DNA of 64,000 nucleotides from Planctomycetaceae bacterium (lineage in GTDB: Bacteria > Planctomycetota > Planctomycetia > Planctomycetales > Planctomycetaceae). The notes under the pieces were generated by a model. The model saw only the letters and a program-made list of their open reading frames with translations, did no database searches and had not been told where the DNA came from. The DNA lies in the NCBI GenBank assembly GCA_021732845.1, contig JAKFUF010000132.1, forward strand, positions 18,363 to 82,362, written 5' to 3'. Made by a program: the position numbers and the translations under genes. Position 1 is the first letter of the stretch; every line of letters begins with the position of its first letter. Shown here piece by piece: positions 16,291-25,711 of the stretch.

Positions 16291-16446
16291 GTCAAAAGTC
16301 GACAGTTATTCTTGCCGCGGTCCTGAAAAAGCAAAACGGCGAGTGGATCGTTCGGTTAGAAATTCACCACGACTTTTCACGAATAAGGATCGCCGCAAAA
16401 AAAACGTTCGATTTCGATTCGTTGATCCGCCAATGAGACTGCTGGA

Positions 16447-16485
16447 ACCGGACGCCAACGCGACCTAACGGCCTCCGGCTGATTC
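16447..16485. repeat. REP-like repeat (AACCGGACGC..CCGGCTGATT)
   Basis: AACCGGACGCCAACGCG followed by CCTCCGGCTGATTC; this is the inverse partner of the GCGTCCGGTT arm at ~16198-16208 and resembles 18795-18822. Confidence 0.55.
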
Positions 16486-16647
16486 GAGATCCCCATCTTG
16501 CAAAACTCGCCAGCCCTGGTTTCCGAAGCCTGCGTGCGCGAGCATTCTGCCCCGCGCCTGCTATATTGAATGCTGCCCGTTGAAGTTGCACTCGATCCCT
16601 GTTTTCCTGTCATCCCCCAAGGTGACACAGTTTCGCAAGGTGGTGAC

Positions 16648-17655
16648 ATGTCGCGTTACACACGCCGGGAATTTCAACAGATCCTGGCCGGTTCGGCGGC
16701 GGCGGCCATGTTAGGTCTGGCAGGCTGCGAGCAGCGGGCGGAACTGCCCGCCGGCGGTGCTGGTTCAGCCACGGGGCTGACCATCGGGATGATCGCCAAG
16801 AGCCAGTCGAACCCGGTCTTTCTGGCGGCCCGCAAGGGGGCCGAGAGCCGCGCCGCGGCCCTCTCCGCGGAGCTGAACATGCCCGTCAAAGTCGACTGGC
16901 GGACCCCCAACGACGAGGACGCCCAAAAGCAGGCCGAGTACATCGAGCAGCTCGTGGCGGGCGGCGTGCAGGCGATCACCATTGCCTGCAGCGATGCCAG
17001 CAAGGTCACCCGGGCCATTGATGACGCGGTGGCCAAGGGCGTGCAGGTGATCTGTTTCGATTCGGATGCGCCGGAATCCAAACGCCTGTGCTACGTCGGC
17101 ACCGACGACACCGAAGCCGGACGTCTGGTGATGCAAAACGTGGCCGAACTGCTGGGTGACAAGCCCGGGACGATCGCCATCCTGGCGGGAAACCAAACCG
17201 CCACGAATTTGCAGAAGCGTGTGCATGGGGCCGAGGAGGAGCTGAAGAAGCACTCCAACCTCAAGCTCAAACAGGTCTATTACCACAAGGAGACACCGCA
17301 GGACGCCTATGCGCAGGTCGAATCCGTGCAAAAGGCGAACCCCGATGTCAACGGCTGGGCAATGATCGGAGGCTGGCCGCTGATGACGGAGAAGCACCTG
17401 CCCTGGAAAGATGACGAAGTCGTCTGTGTCAGCATGGACACGCTGCCCCCGCAGCTCAAACACCTCTCCATGGGCGACGTGGCCGTCCTGCTCGGCCAGC
17501 AGTACTTCTATTTCGGTGAACAGTGCGTGAACCTGCTCGTCGACAAGGTCAAGCACGGCAAAGACCCGGCCAAGCCGATCGACTTCGCTCCGCTGGACCG
17601 CGTGACCAAGGCGAATGTGGAGGAGTATGCGAAAAACTGGGAAAAGTGGTCCTGA
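16648..17655 (+). CDS. Sugar ABC transporter substrate-binding lipoprotein (RbsB-like), Tat-type signal
   Basis: A 335-aa periplasmic binding protein. The N-terminus YTRREFQQILAG carries a twin-arginine motif and ends in a lipobox LAGC at ~residue 28, so it is probably Tat-exported and lipid-anchored. The mature part is a type I periplasmic-binding fold (IGMIAKSQSNPVFLAARKGAE; GGVQAITIACSDASKVT; VICFDSDAPESKRLCYVGTDD; AILAGNQTATNLQKRVHGAEE), typical for ribose/xylose/autoinducer-2 binders. AAGGTGG precedes ATG 16648. No ABC ATPase or permease gene is adjacent, so it is an orphan: it may serve a distant transporter or a sensor. A possible small overlapping frame starts at its 3' end. Confidence 0.88.
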   Translation: MSRYTRREFQQILAGSAAAAMLGLAGCEQRAELPAGGAGSATGLTIGMIAKSQSNPVFLAARKGAESRAAALSAELNMPVKVDWRTPNDEDAQKQAEYIEQLVAGGVQAITIACSDASKVTRAIDDAVAKGVQVICFDSDAPESKRLCYVGTDDTEAGRLVMQNVAELLGDKPGTIAILAGNQTATNLQKRVHGAEEELKKHSNLKLKQVYYHKETPQDAYAQVESVQKANPDVNGWAMIGGWPLMTEKHLPWKDDEVVCVSMDTLPPQLKHLSMGDVAVLLGQQYFYFGEQCVNLLVDKVKHGKDPAKPIDFAPLDRVTKANVEEYAKNWEKWS

Positions 17656-17849
17656 CGGACACACCTCTGCCAGCCGTGCCAGACGATCCGTTCTGGCAGC
17701 GAATGCAGGCCATTTGGGCGATGCCGCATACCACCCGCGATGGCGGCGAGGGATCACTTGCCGAGCTCCGCGCAGCGCGTGAGGAACGGGAGCTGGACCA
17801 AGAAGAATGTCCGGCCGCACGACAAAACGCGGACCAGAAGCCTCAATGA
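17646..17849 (+). CDS. Possible small protein (67 aa) overlapping the 3' end of the binding-protein gene
   Basis: A frame from GTG 17646 to TGA 17849 overlaps the last codons of the binding-protein gene by 10 bp. Its translation ([20 protein letters not shown], then [18 protein letters not shown]) looks more protein-like than most spurious frames and its third codon positions are GC-rich like its neighbours. No family is recognised, and the Shine-Dalgarno (GGGA, 4 nt upstream) is weak. It could be a real coupled small gene or a shadow. Confidence 0.35.
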   Translation: MVLTDTPLPAVPDDPFWQRMQAIWAMPHTTRDGGEGSLAELRAAREERELDQEECPAARQNADQKPQ

Positions 17850-17884
17850 AACCGTTTCCCCCTCTCATCCGGGCCGAATATCTC

Positions 17885-18748
17885 ATGAAATACCTCACCC
17901 TTCTCGTCGCCGCCTTGGCGATTCATTCCAGCGTGCAGGCCCAGGAGGCGAAACTCAACATCCCGTATGTGGGGGGCGGCCACGAGCGGCATGTGCTGGA
18001 TGTTTATGCCCCGGCCGGCGCGAAGAATCTGCCGGTGGTGTTCTGGATTCACGGCGGTGGCTGGCAGGCGGGCGACAAGAGCGATGTGCAAATCAAGCCC
18101 AAGATTTTCACGGAAAAGGGCTTTGTGTTCGTCTCCACGAACTATCGGCTGCTGCCCAGTGTCGACATGGAGACGATCGTGCGCGATGTCGCCAAGTCGA
18201 TTCATTGGACGCATGAGCATGTCAAAGAGTTTGGCGGCGATTCCAGCCGGCTGCTGATCATGGGGCATTCCGCCGGGGCCCAACTGGCGGCGCTCATCTG
18301 CACCGACGACCGCTATCTCAAAGCCGAGGGGCTGCCGCTGGGCATCGTCAAAGGCTGTGTCCCCGTCGATGGCGACACCTACGACATCCCGGCGATCATT
18401 GAGACGGCCGAGACTCGGCGGCGGGTGCATGGCCAGCCACAGGCGAAGTTTGGACATCGCGAAAAATTTGGGAACACGCCCGAGAAGCACCGGGATTTCT
18501 CGGCCGTGACGCATGTCGCCAAGGACAAGTCGATTCCCCCGTTCCTCATACTGCACGTCGCCGATCATCCGGACAACGCCGCCCAGGCGCAGCGGTTCGG
18601 CACGGTCCTCAAGGACGCGGGAATTCCGGTCACCGTGTTTGGTGCCCGCGAGACCAACCACACTCGGATCAATGCCGAGCTGGGCCGGACCGATGACCCC
18701 TCCACGAAGGCGCTGTACACCTTTTTGGAAGAGGCGCTGAAAAAGTAA
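17885..18748 (+). CDS. Alpha/beta hydrolase, carboxylesterase-like, secreted
   Basis: A 287-aa exported esterase/lipase-like enzyme. The signal peptide ends near SVQAQE. The oxyanion motif HGGGWQAGD lies at ~57, the nucleophile elbow GHSAGAQ gives Ser ~129, the acid is likely Asp in LHVADHPD (~226) and the base is His in ETNHTRIN (~260). This arrangement matches the esterase/kynurenine-formamidase-like branch widespread in Planctomycetes. Substrate unknown. ATG 17885 directly precedes the signal peptide; an in-frame upstream start at 17807 is less likely. It may be co-transcribed with the sugar-binding protein 230 bp upstream. Confidence 0.85.
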   Translation: MKYLTLLVAALAIHSSVQAQEAKLNIPYVGGGHERHVLDVYAPAGAKNLPVVFWIHGGGWQAGDKSDVQIKPKIFTEKGFVFVSTNYRLLPSVDMETIVRDVAKSIHWTHEHVKEFGGDSSRLLIMGHSAGAQLAALICTDDRYLKAEGLPLGIVKGCVPVDGDTYDIPAIIETAETRRRVHGQPQAKFGHREKFGNTPEKHRDFSAVTHVAKDKSIPPFLILHVADHPDNAAQAQRFGTVLKDAGIPVTVFGARETNHTRINAELGRTDDPSTKALYTFLEEALKK

Positions 18749-18763
18749 ACCACCACGCGTGAG

Positions 18764-18825
18764 CGTCTGGTTCTTCCATACGTCAAACCGGACGCTGACG
18801 CGTTCCGGCTCATTGGTTGAACCAG
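18764..18825. repeat. REP-like repeat in the gap before the glycosyltransferase gene
   Basis: CACGCGTGAGCGTCTGGTT and AACCGGACGCTGACGCGTTCC form an imperfect inverted repeat followed by GGCTCATTGG, as at 16165-16290. Confidence 0.55.
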
Positions 18826-18845
18826 TCGAAAGCCGAAAGTTCTAG

Positions 18846-21233
18846 TTGTCGCCGTCCCCTTGGCAAAGCGTCCGGAAAACCCTCGTGCCCGCCGAACAGC
18901 CAACTCGCCGCCCCTCTCGACCATTGGGCGCGGTGCTGGTGGCGTTGTTGTGGATCCCTCTGTTCCTGTGGCTGTTTTTTGAAACGCCGCTCCAGAACAA
19001 AACCCTCGATGACGGCCGCACGCTGACGCGCTGGGTGATGTGGGAGTTGGTCCCGTACATCCTGCTCAGCGTGGTGGACGAAGCCCGCCCGCATTCCGGC
19101 TGGATCTACCTGCCGCAGCGCGCCGACATGCTCGGCATTGGATTGTTCATCGTCGCCTCCGCCTGGGGCCTGGGGCGGCTTCTCCTGCGCTTTTTGAAAT
19201 CACACACCATCAGCCGCGAACAGCGCGACGCCGATGCCGTCGAGGATTTCGTGCTGGCGGCAGGGTTGGGGCTTTCTGGACTCTCGCTGCTGACGCTGGG
19301 TTGCGGCTTGCTGGGATTGTTGTATCGCCCGTTGTTCGGCGGCCTGTTGGGACTGACACTCGTCGCTGGCATTGCCGACTGGTGGCGTGCAGGACCATCG
19401 CTGAACATTTCCATTCCCAGGGGCCGCCTGCGCCAAACGGCGTGGTTCATGCTCGCCGCGGGCCTGCTGCCGTTTTTGGTCTGCCTGGTGCTGGCGGCGT
19501 GCCTGCCGTCGACGGACTTCGACAGCAAGGCGTATCACTATGTGGGTCCCAAAGAGTTCTATCAGAACGGGCGGATCAGTTTCCTCCAGCACAACGTGTA
19601 CACCAACTTCCCATTTTGTGCGGAAATGTTGACGCTGCTGGCGATGGTGCTGCGGCAGGACTGGTTCCGCGGCGTGCAGGCGGGACAGGTCGTGCTGATG
19701 ACCTTCGGTCCGCTGACCTCCCTCGCGCTGTACGCGCTGGGACGCCGTCTCGGCAACCCGCGGGCGGGGTTCCTGGCAGCCATCATTTATTTCACCACGC
19801 CCTGGATGTTCCGCGTCTCGACGGTGGCCCATGTCGAAGGGGCGCTGTGCTTCTATGTTGCCGCCACCCTGCTCGCGCTCCTGCGGGCGTGGGGTATGGG
19901 AGCGCCCAATTCAGTAGCTCCATCGTCCTCTAACATCGGCACCGGTTGGCGGGAGGTGTTCCTCGTCGGACTGTTCGCCGGCACGGCCATGGCGTGCAAG
20001 TACCCCGGACTGTTTTCCGTGGTGATCCCGATCGGTGCCGCCGTCATCCTCCATCCGTGGCTCAGTTCCTCCTCGGTTCATCCGGCATCACGATGGAAGT
20101 CCTGTCTGCAGACCCTGCTGATCTTTACTGTCGGCGTGTCGTGTACTATCGGCCCGTGGCTGCTCAAAAACCTGATCGAAACCGGCAATCCCGTCTACCC
20201 GCTGGCTTATAATGTCTTCGGCGGGCGTGACTTGGATCCCATGCTTTACGCGAAATGGCAGCGGGGCCATTCCTCGACGGATTTCAGCTTTCGGACGTTC
20301 GTTACCGGTCTGTGGGAGGTGACGGCCAGAAACGACTGGCTGAGCCCCGCCCTCTTCGCCCTCGCCCCGCTCACTCTGCTGCGGCTGCGCTGGCGCGATT
20401 CCGAAGGCCGCGCCCTGGTTGGCCAGTGGCTCTACCTTGGCTGGCTGTTCGCCACCTGGTGGGGACTGACACATCGCATTGACCGCTTCTGGGTGCCACA
20501 ACTGCCGTTGGTCGCACTTCTGGCAGGGCTCGGAGCCACCGTCGTGCAGCCCTTCCCGCCGGGGAGCGTTCCGCGGGGTGGATACAAGCCGCTGCGGAGC
20601 CTGCTGGTCATGCTCGTCCTGATCAGTTCCGGAGCCTTCAATCTGTCGTTGATTCTGGCTGGCATGGTGGGCAACAACCAGTTCTTTCTCGACCTGACCG
20701 TGGCCCGGCAGAAATCGGCCAATCGCAAGATTGCGTCCCTCAATGCCCAGTTGCGGCCGCTCATTGAGGCCGGACAACCAGTGCGGGTGCTGTGCGTGGG
20801 CGAGGCCGAGGTGTTCGATGCCGAGTTCCCGGTGGTCTACAACTCCGTCTTCGACCGCTCGATCTTCGAGGAATGGTGCGCCAATCCACAACCCGGGGAC
20901 AACCCAGCCACCCGCGCCATCCGGGACCCCGCCTCCATCCGCCGCAAACTCGACGAGCAGGGCATCACCCACATCTACATCAACTGGCTGGAACTGCTCC
21001 GCTACCGCACGACCTACGGATACACCGATTTCGTCTCACCCGAGCGGTTCATCCAGTTGCAGACCTCCGGCGTGCTCGGCGCCCCGTGGGAAATGCCCAC
21101 CGAGCGGATTCTGGTCAAGGACCTAGGAATTCAAGCCCAGCAGGAAGTTCACACCTGGGGCCGCCGGCTGGTGCAGCCCACCACCATCGGTCCCGCCATC
21201 CCAACGATGGATCTGTTTCCGGTCAACCACTGA
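18846..21233 (+). CDS. Polytopic membrane glycosyltransferase (GT39/PMT-like)
   Basis: A ~795-aa multi-pass membrane protein with ten or more hydrophobic helices. An acidic pair in the first extramembrane loop (PSTDFDSKAYHYVGPKEFY, ~222-240) and the glycine-rich NPRAGFLAAIIYFTTPWMF region resemble dolichyl/undecaprenyl-phosphate-sugar-dependent transferases (GT39/GT83 class). A C-terminal soluble part of ~150 aa carries no recognised motif (VRVLCVGEAEVFDAEFPVVYN). It would transfer a lipid-linked sugar on the outer face of the cytoplasmic membrane. The start TTG 18846 is uncertain; GTG near 18883 is an alternative. It precedes the TolC gene by 180 bp on the same strand. Confidence 0.75.
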   Translation: MSPSPWQSVRKTLVPAEQPTRRPSRPLGAVLVALLWIPLFLWLFFETPLQNKTLDDGRTLTRWVMWELVPYILLSVVDEARPHSGWIYLPQRADMLGIGLFIVASAWGLGRLLLRFLKSHTISREQRDADAVEDFVLAAGLGLSGLSLLTLGCGLLGLLYRPLFGGLLGLTLVAGIADWWRAGPSLNISIPRGRLRQTAWFMLAAGLLPFLVCLVLAACLPSTDFDSKAYHYVGPKEFYQNGRISFLQHNVYTNFPFCAEMLTLLAMVLRQDWFRGVQAGQVVLMTFGPLTSLALYALGRRLGNPRAGFLAAIIYFTTPWMFRVSTVAHVEGALCFYVAATLLALLRAWGMGAPNSVAPSSSNIGTGWREVFLVGLFAGTAMACKYPGLFSVVIPIGAAVILHPWLSSSSVHPASRWKSCLQTLLIFTVGVSCTIGPWLLKNLIETGNPVYPLAYNVFGGRDLDPMLYAKWQRGHSSTDFSFRTFVTGLWEVTARNDWLSPALFALAPLTLLRLRWRDSEGRALVGQWLYLGWLFATWWGLTHRIDRFWVPQLPLVALLAGLGATVVQPFPPGSVPRGGYKPLRSLLVMLVLISSGAFNLSLILAGMVGNNQFFLDLTVARQKSANRKIASLNAQLRPLIEAGQPVRVLCVGEAEVFDAEFPVVYNSVFDRSIFEEWCANPQPGDNPATRAIRDPASIRRKLDEQGITHIYINWLELLRYRTTYGYTDFVSPERFIQLQTSGVLGAPWEMPTERILVKDLGIQAQQEVHTWGRRLVQPTTIGPAIPTMDLFPVNH

Positions 21234-21413
21234 GCGTGGCTCGTTCGCAGACGGCCTTCCAAATGCCGACGACAAGGGGACCTGTGGCACCCGACGCCAG
21301 GCGTGCCAAAGCCTCCAATCCGGCCTCAAACCTTGAAATTGACGCGGATTGTGACTTTTGGTCTATTCCACCTCTCTCACCCCATTCCGCACAATTTGAC
21401 CAACGCGGCACGG

Positions 21414-23222
21414 ATGCGCCCGTACAGCCTCCTCTGTCTGGCAGCCATCACAGGGATCCTCTGTGGGTGTCAATCTGCGCCCGTGCAGCCACCGCCAGAG
21501 TTTCGGACAGTCGGGGACAGTTTCCATACTCCACGTTTTCAGCCGACTCCCAGCCACGATCTAGTGAAACAAGCGGGGGCTTCGCAATCGGCAATGGGGC
21601 CGCCGACACCCCCTCCGCTTCCGCTGAGTTTGCGGAACGCGGTTGTGCAGTCGTTGACGAACTCCGAAGTGGTGCGGCTGCTGGGACCAGGCGGTGTCAC
21701 GGTCAGTTCGGCGACAATCTTTGATCCACAGATCACGGCGGCGCGGGCTCGCGCGGCGGAGGCCGGATTCGATCCGCGGATTGATCTGGGATATATTGGC
21801 AGCCAGATCAATGATCCTCCCAGTTCGTTTTTTGGGCCAGGCATTCCGACCAACACGCAACGGGATGAGGGCGATCTGGTGGCAACGCTCACCAAGCCCT
21901 GGTCCACCGGAGCCACGACTTCGCTCGCGTTTGACGCTCCGCTGAACTATCTGTTCTTTCCGGATGGCACCTCGGGACCATTCAACCCGGCGTACGAGAC
22001 TGGCTTTGCGCTGGATGTTCGTCAGCCGCTTCTGAGGGGGGCAGGGTTTGCCGTCAATCTGGCGCCCATCCGCATTGCCAATCTGCGGACCGACCAGCAG
22101 GACTGGCAGGTCCGGCAGGCCACCATGGAGCAGATTCGCAGTGTCGAGGAGGCCTACTGGCAGCTTCAGGCGACGGTCGTTGCCAGGCAGTCGATTGAAG
22201 CCATCATCCCCTTGGCGGAGGAGACGGTCCGGATCCAGCGGAACCGTTTCGAGGGGCAGTTGGTGACCGAGGCGGACCTGGCACGGGCGGAAACCCAATT
22301 GGCCGAGTTTGGTCAGCGACGGAGCCGGGTACAGCTCCTGCAGCGGACAACCGAACTTCGTCTGCGGAACATTCTGGGACTGCCGGCACAGAACCTTCCC
22401 GGCCTCATTCCCATCGATCCCCCGACACAGAGGCTGATTCCGCTGGACGTTGAGCAGTCCGTCGAGCTGGCATGGAACAACCGCCCGGACCTGATTCAAA
22501 AGCGGCTCGAGGTCGATATTCGCGGGCAGGAACTGCTCGTGGCTGAGAATGGCCTGAAACCAAAACTGGATGCCTTCGCCCGCTACAAAACCGGCGGCCT
22601 GGCGGACAGGCTGGACGCCTCGCTCGATCAGGCACTGACCTTTGGCTACACCAACTGGACCCTCGGGACATCGTACTCGATGCCTCTTGGAAACCGGGCG
22701 CCGCGCGCCGCACGCGACGAAGCGCAGCTCAAAATCGCGAGGGAGCGGGCGCTGCTGCAGCAGATGGAGCACAATACCCGCTACCAAATCGCCGAAAACA
22801 TCACGGCCATCCAGGCGACATGGGAGCAGTATGAGCTGGCACAGCGAAAGGCCCGGGAGTCCCTGAAGTGGGTGGAGATCTCGCGGACGCGGTTCTCCTA
22901 CCCGCCGCCTGCAGAAGCAGGCGGGCAGGATCTGCTGACGATTCTGCTCGTTGACTATCAGCAGTCACTGCAGGCCCATGTGGACGCTGTGACCGACGCC
23001 GCAAAACTGCTGGCTGATTACAATTCGCTGCATGCCCGCCTCGAAGAGGCGCAGGGGACGCTGCTCGCGCGGCGGCAGGTGTGGCTCAACGGCGACGACC
23101 CCGATCCCCAGGGATTCGTCCCCGAAAATCTTCCCAGCGGCCACTCCCTCGCGTTTCCCCCGCCGACCGGTTCGCCGCTCTCGCAGCCTGTCGGGAACGT
23201 CATGCCCACCCCCGGGAGTTGA
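21414..23222 (+). CDS. TolC-family outer-membrane channel lipoprotein
   Basis: A ~602-aa outer-membrane efflux protein. The N-terminus (LLCLAAITGILCGC) ends in a lipobox with Cys ~19. Two outer-membrane-factor repeats follow, with long helices (RSVEEAYWQLQATVVARQSI; ARAETQLAEFGQRRSRVQLL; ERALLQQMEHNTRYQIAENI) and strand segments (ALDVRQPLLRGAGF; LGTSYSMPLGNR). The stop codon lies 3 bp from the stop of the convergent M50/HlyD exporter gene, which supplies the partner adaptor type, so the two probably form one export route. ATG 21414 was chosen because the lipoprotein signal starts there; a GTG at 21303 would bury it. Confidence 0.87.
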   Translation: MRPYSLLCLAAITGILCGCQSAPVQPPPEFRTVGDSFHTPRFQPTPSHDLVKQAGASQSAMGPPTPPPLPLSLRNAVVQSLTNSEVVRLLGPGGVTVSSATIFDPQITAARARAAEAGFDPRIDLGYIGSQINDPPSSFFGPGIPTNTQRDEGDLVATLTKPWSTGATTSLAFDAPLNYLFFPDGTSGPFNPAYETGFALDVRQPLLRGAGFAVNLAPIRIANLRTDQQDWQVRQATMEQIRSVEEAYWQLQATVVARQSIEAIIPLAEETVRIQRNRFEGQLVTEADLARAETQLAEFGQRRSRVQLLQRTTELRLRNILGLPAQNLPGLIPIDPPTQRLIPLDVEQSVELAWNNRPDLIQKRLEVDIRGQELLVAENGLKPKLDAFARYKTGGLADRLDASLDQALTFGYTNWTLGTSYSMPLGNRAPRAARDEAQLKIARERALLQQMEHNTRYQIAENITAIQATWEQYELAQRKARESLKWVEISRTRFSYPPPAEAGGQDLLTILLVDYQQSLQAHVDAVTDAAKLLADYNSLHARLEEAQGTLLARRQVWLNGDDPDPQGFVPENLPSGHSLAFPPPTGSPLSQPVGNVMPTPGS

Positions 23223-23225
23223 GTG

Positions 23226-25646
23226 TCACCACCAGAACTCGGTGCGAAATTCTTTCAGGAATCGCTGAGTCAGGATCATTCCCAACAGCTTTTTTCCCCG
23301 GCAGATGCGGGCGGCACCGGTCATCCCCGCTTTCAGCCGCCCCGCGGTGTTGTCGACGTGGCAGTGCACCTTGACCCGGCTGCGGCTTTGGTCCGCGGTC
23401 GCCGCACTGGGAGCAATGCGTTCGACCGTGGCATGAAAGGTTTCAAACGGCAGGGCACGGATCCGGAGTTCCACGCTCTGGCCAACCTGGACCCCCATGA
23501 TCGAGTCCTCATCCACCTCAATTTCCACGGACAAGGTCGACATGTCCTCGACGACGCAGACGAGCGCCCCCTTTTCCAGCAGCATGCCGGACTTCTCCGC
23601 CATCCGGGGTGTTGAGACGACGCCGGTGGCGGTGGAGACAACAGCCTGCTTGTCCCATTCCCCCTCCAGAAACTTCAGCTCCTCCTGGAGCCTGGCGAGC
23701 TTGGCGGATTCCGCGGCGATGTCCTCGGGCCGGCTTCCGGCATTCATCAGGGTGAGGGCCGACCGTGAGTCGGCGAGTTCCTTTTCGCGGCGGGCCAGCT
23801 CGGCCTCGGCCAGCCGCACACCCTCCACGGTTCGACCCTGCTTTTCCGCCTCGGCCTGCGCCAGCCGCGACTCAAGCAGCCGCACGCGCTTCTGCTCGGC
23901 GCGGAGCTGCTCTCCGGCAAATGCGCCCCGCTGGGAGAGAATGGTGGCCCGTTCGAGCGACTGCCGGGCATAGGCCAGTTCCGTTTCCGACTGCATGACC
24001 GCATGGCCCAGGTTTTTCAATCCATGCTCAAGGCTGACCCTGGCCCGCGACAGGTCCGTCCGCGCCAGTTCAACCCAGTCCACCGCCCGCTGCACCCGGG
24101 CCTTCTGTTCCGCGATTTCCTCGGCCCGCGGTCCGATTTTGAGTTTGGCCAGCGTGGCGTCGCACTCGCGGATGTCGGCGCGTTTGCGGACGAGCAGACT
24201 TTCCAGATCTGGTGCATGAATCTGCCCGATGACCGTGCCTGCACAGACCGGAGACCCTTCCTCCACCGCGATGTCGCGGAAAAAGCCGGCCAGGGCGGCA
24301 TGGATTTCCACCCGGTGTCCGGAGCGCACCAGCACCTCACCCGTTGCCGAATGATTCAGGGGAACCCAGAACAGGATGGCAGGGACGCCAATGACCAGCA
24401 TTGCCCAGAGGGCGGTGCGACGATGACGAGATTTGAACATCTTCACGAACTCGCTTGTCAACAGGCCTTTGAACACACGGCGGGACACAAAAATCAACAG
24501 GAGGCCGCTGACTGCCGCCCCGGGCAGGCCGAACTTCCCCAGCACGAAGTGGTACAGCCCCAGCGTGAGCAGGTTCAGGGTTCCCACGGCGACGAGCCAC
24601 ATGACGCCGCCATAAATCAGCAGCCAGCCACCACGCGCCGCGGCCGCTGGCCGGGTGCTCCCCCAGAAGAGCCACCGCGCATGAGCCATGAAGTAGTCCC
24701 GGGCGCGGACCCGCAGGTTGGGAATCTCCAGCCAGTCGCCCAGCAGATAGTAGCCGTCCAGCCGCAGCAGCGGATTCAGATTCAAAAACACCCGTGTGCC
24801 GCACGTCGTGAGCACCACCTGCGTCACATAGTGCAGCAGGCTGTCGGGCACGGTCACCCGCCACAAAAACACCGAACAGGCCCAGACGCACAGGTCCGAA
24901 TAGCCGCCCGCGGCGGTGACCCACAGCCGCTGCGATTTCCGGGGAATGAGCCACGCATCGGTGACATCGCAATAGAAGCAGGGCATGAAGAAGATCATCA
25001 AGACCCCCATTTCATGCACTTCGCCCCCAAAATGCTTGCAGGTCAGTCCGTGGGCGAATTCATGGACCGTGGTGATAAGAACCAGAGTGCACCAGATCAG
25101 TGCGACTGTCTCCCAGCGCACGGCCTGCGGGAAGTTGCTCACCAGTTCCGCGCGGGCCGACCATAGCGTGAAGCCGGCCAGTCCAATGCAGGCCAGGGAG
25201 AGGGCCAGAAACCCTGGCGTCCAGAGAAACCTGACCCACGGTTCAATGCGGTTCAGGATCCAGTCGGGATCGAACAGGGATTTGCGAAAGAACAGCCAGC
25301 TTTGCCCGTTGAGGTCCTGCAGTTCCTCATCGTCGGCAACGCCGCCCGCCGAGGGCGTTGCGGCGGCGGTTTCCAGCAGGTTGCGGCCGCGGATCATGTC
25401 GACGAAATCGCCGAGTTCGTCGGGACTCAGGGGTTCGTTGAACTTTTCGGCGAAGGCGCGGCAGACGACTTCCGGCTGGGTCACCCCATCCAGGCGTTCC
25501 AGCAGAAAGCTCTCGACAGGGCCGATTCGGAAATACGCCCGAGTCCGGCGGTCCTTGACAACATATTCGTCGTTTCCCACGGGTTTGACAGAAACGTCGC
25601 TGCGCAGGCGGGGAATGGGAGTTCCGGGGCCGGCCATATGACGCAT
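23226..25646 (-). CDS. PqqD-like / peptidase M50 / HlyD fusion exporter
   Basis: A ~806-aa membrane protein combining three modules. Residues ~15-95 resemble a PqqD-type peptide-binding domain (EYVVKDRRTRAYFRIGP...). Residues ~140-420 are a site-2-protease-like membrane domain with HEFAH (~195) and the second metal motif NPLLRLDGYYLLGDW (~291). Residues ~435-800 are an HlyD-type periplasmic adaptor with lipoyl-like halves around a long coiled coil (~480-660). This arrangement is known from exporters of processed peptides. It reads from just behind a small LEDR-motif peptide gene and converges on a TolC gene, giving substrate, exporter/adaptor and outer channel together. The first in-frame codon (TTG 25667) lies in a terminator T-tract, so ATG 25646 (or 25637) is preferred. 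Substrate and protease activity are inferred. Confidence 0.85.
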   Translation of the reverse strand: MRHMAGPGTPIPRLRSDVSVKPVGNDEYVVKDRRTRAYFRIGPVESFLLERLDGVTQPEVVCRAFAEKFNEPLSPDELGDFVDMIRGRNLLETAAATPSAGGVADDEELQDLNGQSWLFFRKSLFDPDWILNRIEPWVRFLWTPGFLALSLACIGLAGFTLWSARAELVSNFPQAVRWETVALIWCTLVLITTVHEFAHGLTCKHFGGEVHEMGVLMIFFMPCFYCDVTDAWLIPRKSQRLWVTAAGGYSDLCVWACSVFLWRVTVPDSLLHYVTQVVLTTCGTRVFLNLNPLLRLDGYYLLGDWLEIPNLRVRARDYFMAHARWLFWGSTRPAAAARGGWLLIYGGVMWLVAVGTLNLLTLGLYHFVLGKFGLPGAAVSGLLLIFVSRRVFKGLLTSEFVKMFKSRHRRTALWAMLVIGVPAILFWVPLNHSATGEVLVRSGHRVEIHAALAGFFRDIAVEEGSPVCAGTVIGQIHAPDLESLLVRKRADIRECDATLAKLKIGPRAEEIAEQKARVQRAVDWVELARTDLSRARVSLEHGLKNLGHAVMQSETELAYARQSLERATILSQRGAFAGEQLRAEQKRVRLLESRLAQAEAEKQGRTVEGVRLAEAELARREKELADSRSALTLMNAGSRPEDIAAESAKLARLQEELKFLEGEWDKQAVVSTATGVVSTPRMAEKSGMLLEKGALVCVVEDMSTLSVEIEVDEDSIMGVQVGQSVELRIRALPFETFHATVERIAPSAATADQSRSRVKVHCHVDNTAGRLKAGMTGAARICRGKKLLGMILTQRFLKEFRTEFWW

Positions 25647-25665
25647 CCAGTTTCCGTGGTCAGAC

Positions 25666-25695
25666 AAAAAACTGGCGTCTCAATCCTGAGACGCC
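25666..25695 (-). terminator. Intrinsic terminator/attenuator between peptide gene and exporter gene
   Basis: On the minus strand GGCGTCTCA, a 4-nt loop and TGAGACGCC make a 9-bp perfect stem at 25674-25695, followed by AGTTTTTT. It lies 17 bp after the peptide stop and 20 bp before the exporter start, so only part of the transcripts should read into the exporter. Confidence 0.8.
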
Positions 25696-25711
25696 AGGCG
25701 CGCGGCGACGA

